Positions 52,693-62,597 of a stretch of 64,000 bases of DNA are shown here, one piece after another. Origin of the DNA: Arsenophonus sp046530765 (GTDB lineage Bacteria > Pseudomonadota > Gammaproteobacteria > Enterobacterales > Enterobacteriaceae); contig JBHEQS010000005.1 in assembly GCA_046530765.1 (NCBI GenBank), forward strand, positions 1-64,000, read 5' to 3'. The notes under the pieces are model-generated. The model had not been told where the DNA came from and made no database searches. It saw only the letters and a program-made list of their open reading frames with translations. Every line of letters starts with the position of its first letter. Position 1 is the stretch's first letter. Made by a program: the position numbers and the translations under genes.

Positions 52693-54534
52693 TCATTCGT
52701 CCAAGAAACTACGTAGAACTTCTGAGCGACTTGGGTGGCGCAGTTTACGTAGTGCTTTTGCTTCAATTTGCCGAATTCTCTCGCGAGTAACATCAAATTG
52801 TTTACCGACTTCCTCCAAGGTATGATCTGTATTCATATCAATACCAAATCGCATTCGTAGAACTTTTGCTTCGCGATTAGTTAATCCAGCTAATACTTCA
52901 TTAGTAGCTGAACGCAAACTTTCTGATGTGGCAGAATCTAATGGTAGTTCTAGAGTGGTATCTTCAATAAAATCTCCAAGATGTGCATCTTCATCGTCTC
53001 CAATTGGTGTTTCCATTGAAATAGGCTCTTTTGCAATTTTTAACACTTTACGAATTTTATCTTCAGGAATTAACATTCGTTCTGATAATTCTTCAGGAGA
53101 TGGTTCACGCCCAATTTCCTGTAACATTTGACGAGAAATTCTATTTAATTTATTAATTGTTTCTATCATGTGCACTGGAATCCGTATTGTGCGAGCCTGA
53201 TCGGCAATTGAACGAGTAATTGCCTGGCGAATCCACCAAGTTGCATAAGTTGAAAATTTATATCCACGACGATACTCAAATTTATCAACAGCTTTCATAA
53301 GACCAATATTACCTTCTTGAATTAAATCAAGGAATTGCAGACCTCGATTTGTATATTTTTTAGCAATAGATATAACTAGGCGCAAGTTAGCTTCAACCAT
53401 TTCTTTTTTTGCTCGGCGCGCCTTTGCTTCACCAATAGACATGCGTCTATTAATATCTTTTACCTGCTCAATTGTTAAACCAGTCTCTTCTTCAATTTGT
53501 TGTAATTTTTGTAAAGAACGCAATATATCTTCTTCTACATCGACTAATTTTTCAGACCATGGTTTATTCATTGCTTTTGCAACAGATAACCAATTAGCAT
53601 TTGTTTCATTACCTGAGAATAATGTAATAAAGTTTTTCTTCAGCATTTTGCATTGTTCAATGCAAAGTTTCATAATAAAGCGTTCTTGATGACGAACACG
53701 CTCCATCATATCACGCATATTGTTTACCAAATAATCAAATTGTTTTGGTATTAATCGGAACTGTTTAAAAATATCAGATAACTGTGCAATTTTTGTTTTT
53801 GAATTTACATGGTTGCGACCATTTTTTTGGATTTCTATTGACGTATGCTCATATTGTTCACGAAGCTCAAAAAATTTTTGCCTAGCAATCTCTGGATCTA
53901 CATTATTTTCATCAACATCATTGCTATCACTATCCTCATCTTTATCATCTTCATCATTTAAAGTTTCCTCTTGTAACACCGATCCAATATGCGTTACAGT
54001 GTTAGTTAAATACTCTTCAGAGTTTAGATCAACGAATCCAGCAATAATATCACCTAGCCGAGTTTCCCCTTTTCCGACACGTTCGTATTGATCTAATAAA
54101 TAAGCAATAGCCTCAGGATATTCGGCAACAGAACACTGAACTTGGTTAATCCCATCTTCGATGCGCTTAGCAATATCTATCTCTCCTTCACGAGTTAATA
54201 GTTCTACTGTACCCATTTCACGCATGTACATACGCACAGGATCTGTTGTTCGACCTATTTCGCTTTCAACACCTGATAATACCTGTGTAGCAGCCTCAAT
54301 GGCGTCATCGTCAGTATCGTGTTGTATTTCTGTTAGAATAAGATCATCAGCATCTGGTGCCTCTTCCATTACTTGAATGCCCATATCATTAATCATTTGG
54401 ATAATATCTTCAATCTGATATGAATCAACGATATCTTCTGGCAAATGGTCGTTAACTTCAGCATAGGTCAGGTAGCCTTGCTCTTTTCCTTTTGTAACTA
54501 ATAGCTTCAGCTGTGACTGCGGGTTTTGCTCCAT
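52693..54534 (-). CDS. rpoD: RNA polymerase primary sigma factor RpoD (sigma-70)
   Basis: Housekeeping sigma factor. At 613 residues it is exactly the E. coli length and very similar. Region 1.1 starts MEQNPQSQLKLLVTKGKEQGYLTYAEVNDHLPEDI. Region 1.2 follows with TDPVRMYMREMG. The acidic insert is rich in D and E. Region 2 has NLRLVISIAKKY and QEGNIGLMKAVDKFEYRRGYKFSTYATWWIRQAITR. Region 3 has IRIPVHMIE. Region 4 ends with the helix-turn-helix VTRERIRQIEAKALRKLRHP. It is the last gene of the rpsU-dnaG-rpoD operon, 175 nt after dnaG. That gap is somewhat GC-richer than usual and could hold an internal promoter. Confidence 0.98.
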   Translation of the reverse strand: MEQNPQSQLKLLVTKGKEQGYLTYAEVNDHLPEDIVDSYQIEDIIQMINDMGIQVMEEAPDADDLILTEIQHDTDDDAIEAATQVLSGVESEIGRTTDPVRMYMREMGTVELLTREGEIDIAKRIEDGINQVQCSVAEYPEAIAYLLDQYERVGKGETRLGDIIAGFVDLNSEEYLTNTVTHIGSVLQEETLNDEDDKDEDSDSNDVDENNVDPEIARQKFFELREQYEHTSIEIQKNGRNHVNSKTKIAQLSDIFKQFRLIPKQFDYLVNNMRDMMERVRHQERFIMKLCIEQCKMLKKNFITLFSGNETNANWLSVAKAMNKPWSEKLVDVEEDILRSLQKLQQIEEETGLTIEQVKDINRRMSIGEAKARRAKKEMVEANLRLVISIAKKYTNRGLQFLDLIQEGNIGLMKAVDKFEYRRGYKFSTYATWWIRQAITRSIADQARTIRIPVHMIETINKLNRISRQMLQEIGREPSPEELSERMLIPEDKIRKVLKIAKEPISMETPIGDDEDAHLGDFIEDTTLELPLDSATSESLRSATNEVLAGLTNREAKVLRMRFGIDMNTDHTLEEVGKQFDVTRERIRQIEAKALRKLRHPSRSEVLRSFLDE

Positions 54535-54708
54535 AAGACGATATCCACATTTTATAATTTGGGTTTCTGTTGGTCGAAGAAAAGAAAGTTGGCCAACAAT
54601 GAATTAAAAGGGGAATTTAATTATTGCATGTGCCATGCCCTTTGTATCACGGCAACTTATAGATATTTGCATTATCTTATACGACGTCAATCTAGATATT
54701 TTTTTAAT

Positions 54709-54736
54709 ATTACTGTTTCATTCTTGAAACAGTAAT
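54709..54736. repeat. hairpin overlapping the dnaG stop
   Basis: ATTACTGTTTCA (54709-54720) and TGAAACAGTAAT (54725-54736) pair perfectly around TTCT, so the last codons and the stop of dnaG lie in a stem. In dnaG's direction an A-run, not a U-run, follows, so it is not a standard terminator. It could act in mRNA processing. In E. coli the dnaG-rpoD junction is cut by RNase E. Confidence 0.6.
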
Positions 54737-56455
54737 TAAATTAACTTCTTCACGTTCTTCACTGTTTAAACCTTTTGTTCGTTCTTTTCCAATTAAAAAT
54801 TCAAATCTTTCATCAAGAACCATAATAAATAAATGTTCTAAGGAATCTTTGAACATTTTCTCAGCTATTTCTTTTATCTTTATATCGTTCCAAGTTGCTA
54901 ATTTTTCAAGTTGTTTAATAAATTTATTATTACGATATAATTCCAATAATTTACCAGTATTCATGCAAGGATAAAATTGACAAAATTCAACTAACTCTAA
55001 AAATAACGTTAATCCTGGTAGCTTTGACTGTTTAATTCCATCAAGAGTAGGAATCATGGTAGCAAAATTTGGATTTTGTACTAATAATGCTATCAATATT
55101 CTCATTGTTGTAGGTTTAATTTTTTGTTTATAATAATTATTTTTTTTAGGCAATCCTTTTTTTATCATAGCAATAATATGTAAAGTATCAGGAATTCCTA
55201 TAAAATTACCCAATTCTTGTGCTAAATATAACTGCAAAGTATCACTAGGTATTTTTTTAATTAGAGGAATAGCAAACTGATTGAATTTTGTTTTACCTTC
55301 ATAGCTTCCCAAATCAACTTGCGCAACTAATGTGTCAAATAAAAATGTAGATAATGAATGTGATTTATTTATTCGTTTTTCAAAATTTTCTTTACCTTCT
55401 TTTCGTATTAATGAATCCGGATCTTCGCCGTCAGGCAAAAACATAAATTGCAATTGTCGTCCATCGATCAAATATGGAAGTGCTGCTTCAAGCGTTCTCC
55501 ATGCTGCTGTACGACCGGCTTTATCTCCATCATAACAACAAATAACTGTATTTGTTTTTCTAAAAAGTAACTGAATATGCTCTGATGTTATTGATGTTCC
55601 TAATAATGCTACTGCATAATTAATACCAAATTGTGACAAAACTATAACATCCATATAACCTTCTACAACTAATAGTTTAGAAAGTGTTATATTATTTTTT
55701 GTGGCTTCATATAGACCATATAACTGGCGACCTTTATGAAAAATTTCTGTTTCTGGTGAATTCAGATATTTTGGTAAACTATTATCTAATACGCGACCAC
55801 CAAATGCAACAACGCGCCCTCTTCTGTCTCTTATTGGAAACATTATACGCTTTCTAAAACGATCGTAAGTTAGCCCATTATTATTTCTAACTAACATGCC
55901 AACATCTTCTAGATACTGCGAATTATTATAATTCTCATCTAAATGATTATATAGATTATTCCATCCACTTGGTGAGAAACCTATTGAAAAATAATTAATA
56001 ATTTCATCAGATAATTCACGTTTAATTAAATATTTTTTTACATTATATGAATCTGATTTATTTAATGAAATATGATAAAATTTATTAATATTATCCATTA
56101 ATTTATAAAGATTTTGTCGATTATGACGATAAGTTTTATTTGAAATATTATCTGTTTCATAAGGAATTTCAAGCCTATGCATGTAAGAAAGCTCTTCGAT
56201 TGTTTCTATAAAATCAAGTTTTTCATAATTCATTATAAAATCAATAGCATTTCCGTGAGCACCGCATCCAAAACAATGATAAAATTGCTTATCTCTATTA
56301 ACAGTGAATGAAGGTGTTTTTTCATTATGAAATGGACAACATGCATGATGATTTTTACCTTGATTTTTTAGTTGCACTTTAGTATCAATAAGATCAACTA
56401 TATCTGTTCTAGTTAACAAATTATTGATAAACATGCGAGGAATTCGTCCTGCCAT
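54710..56455 (-). CDS. dnaG: DNA primase DnaG
   Basis: Makes RNA primers for Okazaki fragments and binds DnaB. At 581 residues it is the E. coli length. The zinc-binding domain has C40, H43, C61 and C64 (CPFHNEK to FYHCFGCG). The RNA-polymerase core has FGGRVLD and the TOPRIM motifs VVEGYMDVI and YDGDKAGRTAAWR. The C-terminal helicase-binding domain is full length but diverged and lysine-rich, so the DnaB contact may have co-evolved. rpsU lies 115 nt upstream. Confidence 0.97.
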   Translation of the reverse strand: MAGRIPRMFINNLLTRTDIVDLIDTKVQLKNQGKNHHACCPFHNEKTPSFTVNRDKQFYHCFGCGAHGNAIDFIMNYEKLDFIETIEELSYMHRLEIPYETDNISNKTYRHNRQNLYKLMDNINKFYHISLNKSDSYNVKKYLIKRELSDEIINYFSIGFSPSGWNNLYNHLDENYNNSQYLEDVGMLVRNNNGLTYDRFRKRIMFPIRDRRGRVVAFGGRVLDNSLPKYLNSPETEIFHKGRQLYGLYEATKNNITLSKLLVVEGYMDVIVLSQFGINYAVALLGTSITSEHIQLLFRKTNTVICCYDGDKAGRTAAWRTLEAALPYLIDGRQLQFMFLPDGEDPDSLIRKEGKENFEKRINKSHSLSTFLFDTLVAQVDLGSYEGKTKFNQFAIPLIKKIPSDTLQLYLAQELGNFIGIPDTLHIIAMIKKGLPKKNNYYKQKIKPTTMRILIALLVQNPNFATMIPTLDGIKQSKLPGLTLFLELVEFCQFYPCMNTGKLLELYRNNKFIKQLEKLATWNDIKIKEIAEKMFKDSLEHLFIMVLDERFEFLIGKERTKGLNSEEREEVNLITVSRMKQ

Positions 56456-56570
56456 AAGTTATTTATTTATCCAATGCTAATGAACATCTACCATTAGTTT
56501 AGAAGAGTAAATTTTATTGTAGTCATTTAATGACTGATATTAAAATTATTACTATTTTATGCAGCAACAA

Positions 56571-56786
56571 TTAATACAATCGAATGCGGCGGGCGTTTTC
56601 TCGAGCTAATTTTTTAGCTAGTCGCTTTATTGCTGATGCTTTTTCACGTTTACGCACAGTCGTTGGTTTCTCATAAAACTCACGACGTCGCACTTCAGCT
56701 AATATCCCTGCTTTTTCGCAAGAACGCTTAAACCGACGAAGTGCTACATCAAATGGTTCGTTTTCACGTATTTTAATTACTGGCAT
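56571..56786 (-). CDS. rpsU: 30S ribosomal protein bS21
   Basis: Small basic ribosomal protein at the mRNA-exit platform, near the anti-Shine-Dalgarno end of 16S rRNA. The 71 residues equal the E. coli length and differ at few positions (MPVIKIRENEPFDVALRRFKR...). The first gene of the rpsU-dnaG-rpoD operon. A GAGG site (56797-56800 on the minus strand) lies about 10 nt before the ATG. Retaining it fits with Shine-Dalgarno-based initiation in this organism. Confidence 0.98.
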   Translation of the reverse strand: MPVIKIRENEPFDVALRRFKRSCEKAGILAEVRRREFYEKPTTVRKREKASAIKRLAKKLARENARRIRLY

Positions 56787-56856
56787 TTTTCTTTTACCTC
56801 AAAAAAATCAGTTTTTGCTAGCAATATCCATAGCTATCTATTTTTAATAGTGCGAA

Positions 56857-56886
56857 ATTTTACTTCAATGAGCATATCTTTGTAAA
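56857..56886 (-). promoter_or_regulatory. sigma-70-like promoter of the rpsU-dnaG-rpoD operon
   Basis: On the minus strand, TTTACA (56886-56881, one mismatch from TTGACA) and TAAAAT (56862-56857, one mismatch from TATAAT) are spaced by 18 nt, about 70 nt upstream of the rpsU start. It is the best promoter match I found in the window, but unproven. Confidence 0.45.
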
Positions 56887-57067
56887 GAGTTCAATAAAAA
56901 CAAAAGATAGAAAATGATTTAATTAATTATTTTTAATATAAATAAATTACATAGTTTAGATGATAATGGATAAATAATACAAATTATTTATTTTAATTAA
57001 TATTGATTTAATATAGATATAGATAAATAATGACAAATTTTATTATTAGATAAAGTTGGTGAAATAT

Positions 57068-58108
57068 ATGATGGTTTTAGGTATAGAGACATCATGCGAT
57101 GAAACAGGTGTCGCAATTTATGATGATAAATTAGGCTTATTAGCCAATAAATTATATAGCCAGGCAAAATTGCATACAGATTATGGTGGAGTTGTACCAG
57201 AATTAGCCTCTCGAGCTCATATTCGAAAAACAATACCTTTAATTAAAGCGGCTCTACAACAAGCAAACTTAACTTGTGATGATATTGATGCCGTTGCTTA
57301 TACAGCTGGTCCAGGTTTAATAGGTTCCATATTGATAGGAGCAACAATTGGAAGTTCGTTAGCATTTGCTTGGAATGTTCCAGCTATTCCTGTTCACCAT
57401 ATGGAGGGTCATTTGCTTTCTCCAATGCTAGAAGCAAATACTCTTGAATTCCCTTTTGTGGCATTATTGGTTTCTGGAGGCCACACTCAGTTAATTAATG
57501 CAATGGCTATTGGTAAATATAAATTATTAGGCGAGTCTATTGATGATGCCGCTGGTGAATCTTTTGATAAAATAGCAAAGTTATTAGGATTAGGTTATCC
57601 TGGAGGTCCAGCACTTTCATTAATAGCACAGAAAGGTCGTGTTGGTCGATTTATATTTCCTCGTCCTATGACAAATCGACCTGGACTAGATTTTAGTTTT
57701 TCAGGTTTAAAAACTTTTGTGTCTAATACAATTAAAAATAATAGTATGGATGAACAAACTGTTGCTGATATTGCTAGAGCATTTGAAGATGCAATTGTAG
57801 ATACATTAGTGATTAAATGCAAACGCGCATTAGAGCAAAATAATACTAAGCGTTTGGTTATTGCAGGTGGAGTAAGTGCAAACCGTGTCTTGCGAATTAA
57901 AATGCTAGACTCTATAACAAAAATTGGAGGAAATGTTTTTTATGCGCGTCCAAAATTTTGTACTGATAATGGGGCAATGATAGCACTAGTCGGTATGATT
58001 CGCTTGCAAAGTGATGCTTATGATAGCTTAGATATTATTGTTAAATCGCGTTGGAATATTGAAGATCTACCACCATTAACGTTAGTATCATTACATAAAT
58101 CTACTTAA
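57068..58108 (+). CDS. tsaD: tRNA t6A37 threonylcarbamoyltransferase TsaD
   Basis: Transfers threonylcarbamoyl to A37 of ANN-decoding tRNAs together with TsaB and TsaE. The ATG at 57068 is preferred over the open TTG at 57056. It gives MMVLGIETSCDETGVAIYDD, parallel to E. coli MRVLGIETSCDETG, and 346 residues (E. coli 337). The metal-binding histidines are in VHHMEGH. SGGHTQLINA and AGGVSANRVLR complete the ASKHA ATPase signature. Divergent from rpsU, as in E. coli. The t6A base is also needed on the AUA-reading tRNA-Ile2 of this window. Confidence 0.97.
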   Translation: MMVLGIETSCDETGVAIYDDKLGLLANKLYSQAKLHTDYGGVVPELASRAHIRKTIPLIKAALQQANLTCDDIDAVAYTAGPGLIGSILIGATIGSSLAFAWNVPAIPVHHMEGHLLSPMLEANTLEFPFVALLVSGGHTQLINAMAIGKYKLLGESIDDAAGESFDKIAKLLGLGYPGGPALSLIAQKGRVGRFIFPRPMTNRPGLDFSFSGLKTFVSNTIKNNSMDEQTVADIARAFEDAIVDTLVIKCKRALEQNNTKRLVIAGGVSANRVLRIKMLDSITKIGGNVFYARPKFCTDNGAMIALVGMIRLQSDAYDSLDIIVKSRWNIEDLPPLTLVSLHKST

Positions 58109-58893
58109 AGAATAAAAATCATAAATTAATTAATTATATTTTATTATTTTTTATTTATATTATGAAATAGAGCAACATCTGAATAACCATGAATGTTAAT
58201 TTATCTTTAAATTATAAAACATTAGAGTTGTTTAATATTAATAAGACAATAATAATTACATGTTTGTAACATTTCTTTACAAACTATAACTATATTAAAA
58301 TAAGCATTAAAGTACAAGAATTATTATTTGTTAATTTTTAGTAAATAACGAAAATATAATAAAAGCATAAAAACATATTTTTATATGAAAAATAAAAATT
58401 AAAGAAATATATTATAAATATTTTATCATGAATATTTCAAATAAAAATAGTAAAATATATAATATATTGCAAAAACTACTAATAGAGTAATATTATTGAT
58501 AATATATCGATTAAATTATTAATTTGGTACAGAAGTGCATAACATTTTTTTTGAGTAAAAATACTTAAAGATATAATATCAATAATATGACAAATTAAAA
58601 ACTTATTTTAAAAATTTCATCAAAGATTAAGCAATTATAGATAATTAATACAATCTACCAAATATAGACAAGACACTATTAATATTTTTATTAATAATAA
58701 TTAATTTATTTATCTTAAAATATTTTAAATATTTATATATTATAGAATTGTTGTTGTAAATCTTCTATTTTAAATATTTTACTGACAGGCATTTTTTGCA
58801 TCAATAAATCTAATTAATTAAATTTATTTTTAATTTAATGATTTTATTTTGTATTATTAAATATACAATAATTAAAATATAAGAGAAAAACAA
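58109..58893. other. gene-free gap between tsaD and folB (plsY slot)
   Basis: 785 nt with no readable coding sequence. In E. coli plsY lies beside folB, oppositely oriented, on this side. The gap size would hold plsY, but I see no PlsY-like membrane protein in any frame. Confidence 0.5.
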
Positions 58894-59256
58894 ATGGATA
58901 TTATATTTATTAAACAGTTATCAGTGTTTACAAGAATTGGTGTATATGAATGGGAAAAAACTATCAAACAAAAACTATTATTAGATATTAAAATAAAATG
59001 TGATATCCAACAATCTGCTAAAAGTGATAAAGTAAAATACTGTTTAGATTATGCCAAGATTAGCCAAGCAATAATAAAATATATAGAAACACGAAAGTTC
59101 GAATTGATAGAACGTGTTGCGCAGGAAGTTTCTAATATGATTTTAAATCAATTTAATACTTGCTGGGTACAAGTTAAGGTTTCTAAACCAGAAGCAGTTC
59201 TTCATGCTAAAGAAGTTGGTGTCATTATAGAGCGAACTAAATCATCTTTAAGATAA
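58894..59256 (+). CDS. folB: dihydroneopterin aldolase FolB
   Basis: Converts 7,8-dihydroneopterin to 6-hydroxymethyl-dihydropterin in folate synthesis. The 120 residues (E. coli 122) start MDIIFIKQLSVFTRIGVYEWEK. They contain the pterin-site E in that first segment, LDYAKISQAI, ELIERVAQEVS and the KVSKPEAV lysine motif. It converges with cca, with one base between the stop codons. In E. coli uppP lies between them, so it was deleted cleanly here. Confidence 0.96.
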   Translation: MDIIFIKQLSVFTRIGVYEWEKTIKQKLLLDIKIKCDIQQSAKSDKVKYCLDYAKISQAIIKYIETRKFELIERVAQEVSNMILNQFNTCWVQVKVSKPEAVLHAKEVGVIIERTKSSLR

Positions 59257-59257
59257 C

Positions 59258-60496
59258 TTAAATTGGTAAAATGTTTTGCTGTCGACGCCAATATACTAGT
59301 GCCTGAATTCGTTTCTTGGTAATCTCATCTCTAATTTCATATCCATTAATATCTTGTTTTGTAATATTTTTAATTGATACTTGTTGTGCTATTCTAAATG
59401 CTTCGATGAGAAATTTAGTTTGTGGATACATGATATCTTTTCTCCCAACTCTACCGCAAGCAACAGCTTCGCATACAATAGCAAGTTGATTGATGCGATC
59501 TGATTTACGCCAGCTATCTAATTGATTGAATATCTTAATAACTTCTTTAGGTTCTAGTTTGTTAATTTGATGAACCTGCATCTGAAATCTAGCAACTAAT
59601 TTTGATAACTCTTTTATTTTATTAGGAATTCTCAATCTTTTGCATATAGTATCTATAATTTTAATAGTTTTAATTGAGTAATTGTGATGATAATGATATT
59701 GTTTTTGCGACATTAATATTTTACTAAAATCATGGCAAAGAGCAGCAAAACGAGTTTCAATATTATCAGTTAATAATGATGCCATTTTTAATGTTAAAAA
59801 CATATGCATCTTTCTATCAATTTCGTTATATAAGTCTTCTGACGATTTTACTCCAAATAATTGATTAACTTCAGGAAAAAGAATAGATAGTGTACCACAA
59901 TCATGTAAGACATGAAAATAAGTTTCTGGAGAAGATGATCGAAGTGCTTTCTCAGTTTCTCCCCAAACTCTTTCTGCGCTAATTTCACCAATTTCATTAT
60001 TAAAAACCATTTTTTTCATTAACGATTGTGTTTCATTGGCAATAGTAAATTTTTGATTAGATAGATGAGCAGCAAATCGTGCCACTCTAAGTATTCGCAA
60101 AGGATCTTCCTCAAAAGAATTAGAAATATGACGTAATAACCGATTTTTTATATCATGTTCCCCATTATATGGATCAATCAATTGTCCATCTTTAGTTTGT
60201 GCGATTGCATTTATACTTAGGTCTCGACGTAACAGATCTTCTTCTATAGTGATATCAGGTGTAGTGTAGAAAGTAAAACCGGTATATCCTACACCAGTTT
60301 TTCGTTCTGTTCGAGCAAGTGAATATTCTTCATGTGTTTTTGGATGTAAAAAAACAGGAAAACCCTTACCTACTTGTTGAAAACCTAATTTTATTAAATC
60401 ATTTGATGTAGCACCTACAACTACCCAATCACGATCAGAAATTGGCAATCCCAATAGTTGATCTCTTACTGCACCACCAACAAGATAAATCTGCAT
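59258..60496 (-). CDS. cca: CCA-adding tRNA nucleotidyltransferase Cca
   Basis: Adds CCA to tRNA 3' ends, which is essential here because the window's tRNA lacks an encoded CCA. At 412 residues it is the E. coli length. The class II nucleotidyltransferase head has GGAVRDQLLG, DRDWVVVG, RRDLSINAIA, and EDPLRILRVARFAA with the RNA/NTP-binding arginines. The C-terminal HD domain appears damaged. LCHDLGK reads LCHDFSK, HHGH reads HHNY, and a further histidine (EFHD in E. coli) is glutamine. The phosphohydrolase side activity is probably lost while nucleotide addition is kept. Confidence 0.97.
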   Translation of the reverse strand: MQIYLVGGAVRDQLLGLPISDRDWVVVGATSNDLIKLGFQQVGKGFPVFLHPKTHEEYSLARTERKTGVGYTGFTFYTTPDITIEEDLLRRDLSINAIAQTKDGQLIDPYNGEHDIKNRLLRHISNSFEEDPLRILRVARFAAHLSNQKFTIANETQSLMKKMVFNNEIGEISAERVWGETEKALRSSSPETYFHVLHDCGTLSILFPEVNQLFGVKSSEDLYNEIDRKMHMFLTLKMASLLTDNIETRFAALCHDFSKILMSQKQYHYHHNYSIKTIKIIDTICKRLRIPNKIKELSKLVARFQMQVHQINKLEPKEVIKIFNQLDSWRKSDRINQLAIVCEAVACGRVGRKDIMYPQTKFLIEAFRIAQQVSIKNITKQDINGYEIRDEITKKRIQALVYWRRQQNILPI

Positions 60497-60750
60497 GATA
60501 TTTTCTTTAATTCATCCTTAGATCTCTATATATTATAATATAATATGAAATAACAATACATCAAAAATCAATTAATCAACATTTATTCCTACGACACAAA
60601 TAAAACTCTTTAAAATGAGTTTATCCTGATTATCATTAAGATTCATTTTAAAATTTATTTTTTTAGATAAATTACCTCATTATTTTATTTTAGTTTTATT
60701 TTTATATTTAACAATAACTTGATCACTGATCGTAACTTCTCTTTTGATAT

Positions 60751-60780
60751 TTTTATAGTTTTATAGTTTTATAGTTTTAT
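60751..60780. repeat. octamer repeat (TTTTATAG), nearly 4 copies
   Basis: Three full tandem copies of TTTTATAG and most of a fourth, another array with an 8-bp unit. Confidence 0.8.
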
Positions 60781-61073
60781 TATTATAAATATTAGTTAAT
60801 CTTAAAGTAATTCTTAATTTTTCTTCTCAAGTAATTGAATGCATAATTTTGTCCAGATGTTTTATTAGATATTTACTAAACAGACAAACCATTTCTTCTT
60901 TTTTAAATAATAAACTTGCTCTGAATATTCTGAATATATTTTTATTTTGTAAATGCGATTATTTATTAAAATTTCTAATCAATTTTTAATCTTATCAATA
61001 ATTCCATAATTGATTTAATAATCTATGTAGACAAGATTAGAACTTCGCAGAAATGTAAATTGTTTATTATACT

Positions 61074-61107
61074 TTAGTGCATAATATACATTAGTGCATA
61101 ATATATA
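61074..61107. repeat. 17-bp direct repeat, two copies
   Basis: TTAGTGCATAATATACA is followed at once by a copy with one change in the last bases. A recent tandem duplication. Confidence 0.8.
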
Positions 61108-61170
61108 TTCTTAACACAATATAAGAATTAAGATAAATAATGGAAACTTTATTATTTTATTTAATTATTT

Positions 61171-61206
61171 ATAAGCTATAAAAGCGTTATAAGCTATAAA
61201 AGCGTT
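61171..61206. repeat. 18-bp direct repeat, two exact copies
   Basis: ATAAGCTATAAAAGCGTT occurs twice head to tail. The unit carries the palindromic AGCT and a GCG, unusual for this desert. Confidence 0.85.
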
Positions 61207-62406
61207 ATTCTATAAATATTAATATATTTAATGTATTAATAGAATAAAAATTATATAAATTGCTTTTAGTTATGATTAATTTTTATGTAACATAAATGAA
61301 CAGTAAAGTTACTTTTTTTTTAAAAAAATGACCAATATAAATATTGATAAATTAGATTTGTTTATTGTTTTTTTGGATTACTTGTGCCAATAATAATATT
61401 GTATGTTAGATTAATTATTTATTTTAAATTATTAAAAAACAAACAAAAATTATAACTTGATTAAGTATTGACATGTGTATTAATAAGAAAATTAAAACGT
61501 TTATCTTTGCTGATATAGAGTTTATATAGAAATTTATATTAAATAAAATTTATATAAAAATTAAATGAAAATTTCATATTAATATAGAATTTTTTATTAA
61601 GCAATTTTACAAAAAAATCATATACTTTATTATTTTATTTTATAATTATATTCAAATGTTAAATATTTTTTTATAAAAAGTTAATTATCAATTACTGTAC
61701 TTATTATTAATATAAATAGATAAAATGTTCTGTAATTTATATAGTAATTTTTAGAATTACTTATAAAACTTCAGATAAAATTTTTATATCATTATGTTAA
61801 AAACATGAATACATAAAATAATTTAAATTGATAAAAAAATGAATATTTTATTATTTTGATCGAAATGTATTATTAAAATATTAAGATCAAATATATTAAT
61901 TAAATAACATTTAGTAATTTTATTTTATGACTATTTATATAGTTTAAATCGCATTAATGATTGTTAATGTAGTTGAGTTGTATTTCAATACAGTAGTATT
62001 TATAGCAATTAAAAACTATTATAGAAATAATAATACATGAAACGATATGTAAATCAAGCTTAGTACTATAAATAAAGCTTTTAGTTTAAATTGGTTATGA
62101 ATTATAAATAATAATAAATTAATATTAACGTATTTAATATTTAAAATATAATTTAAAATATAGTCTATTGAAATATTTTATAAATTATTCTTAATATATG
62201 ATATATTTAACATAGTTATTGATCTGTTGCAAGTAGATTCAAATTAAACAAAACAGTGTTTGTTTTAATTTTAGTTTTTAAAGTTAAATTAAAACAATTT
62301 ATTAGTTCTGATAAAGAAATTGTAGTTAATTATATTTATTGTTTTACAAATTTGATTTAAGTAGTAATATATTGATATTAATTTAGGAAATCTTAATGAG
62401 TAGAAG

Positions 62407-62443
62407 ATAATTTTTATTATATTATTAAGATAATAAAAATTAT
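62407..62443. repeat. perfect inverted repeat, 14-bp arms
   Basis: ATAATTTTTATTAT (62407-62420) and its complement (62430-62443) flank a 9-nt loop. Confidence 0.6.
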
Positions 62444-62551
62444 TTAATAAATAATATTCTTTATCTTAAGTAATTAAATTTTAAATAAAAATATTTCATA
62501 ATGGTTAGTTATATTATTTTATTTAAAATAGTTATTTTATCAAAAATTAAT

Positions 62552-62597
62552 AAAACAAATATAACTATTACTTATTGAGAATAGTTATATTTGTTTT
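62552..62597. terminator. bidirectional terminator-like hairpin
   Basis: AAAACAAATATAACTATT (62552-62569) pairs perfectly with 62580-62597 around a 10-nt loop. An A-run leads in and a T-run leads out, so it has the form of an intrinsic terminator on both strands. No gene is adjacent. Confidence 0.4.

Noticed and set aside
54526..54735. 69-codon + strand frame between rpoD and dnaG
   Set aside because: It overlaps the ends of two certain genes on the opposite strand, has no ribosome-binding site and shows no recognisable protein.
56997..57233. 78-codon minus-strand frame across the tsaD start
   Set aside because: Antisense to the conserved N-terminus of TsaD, with no family resemblance.
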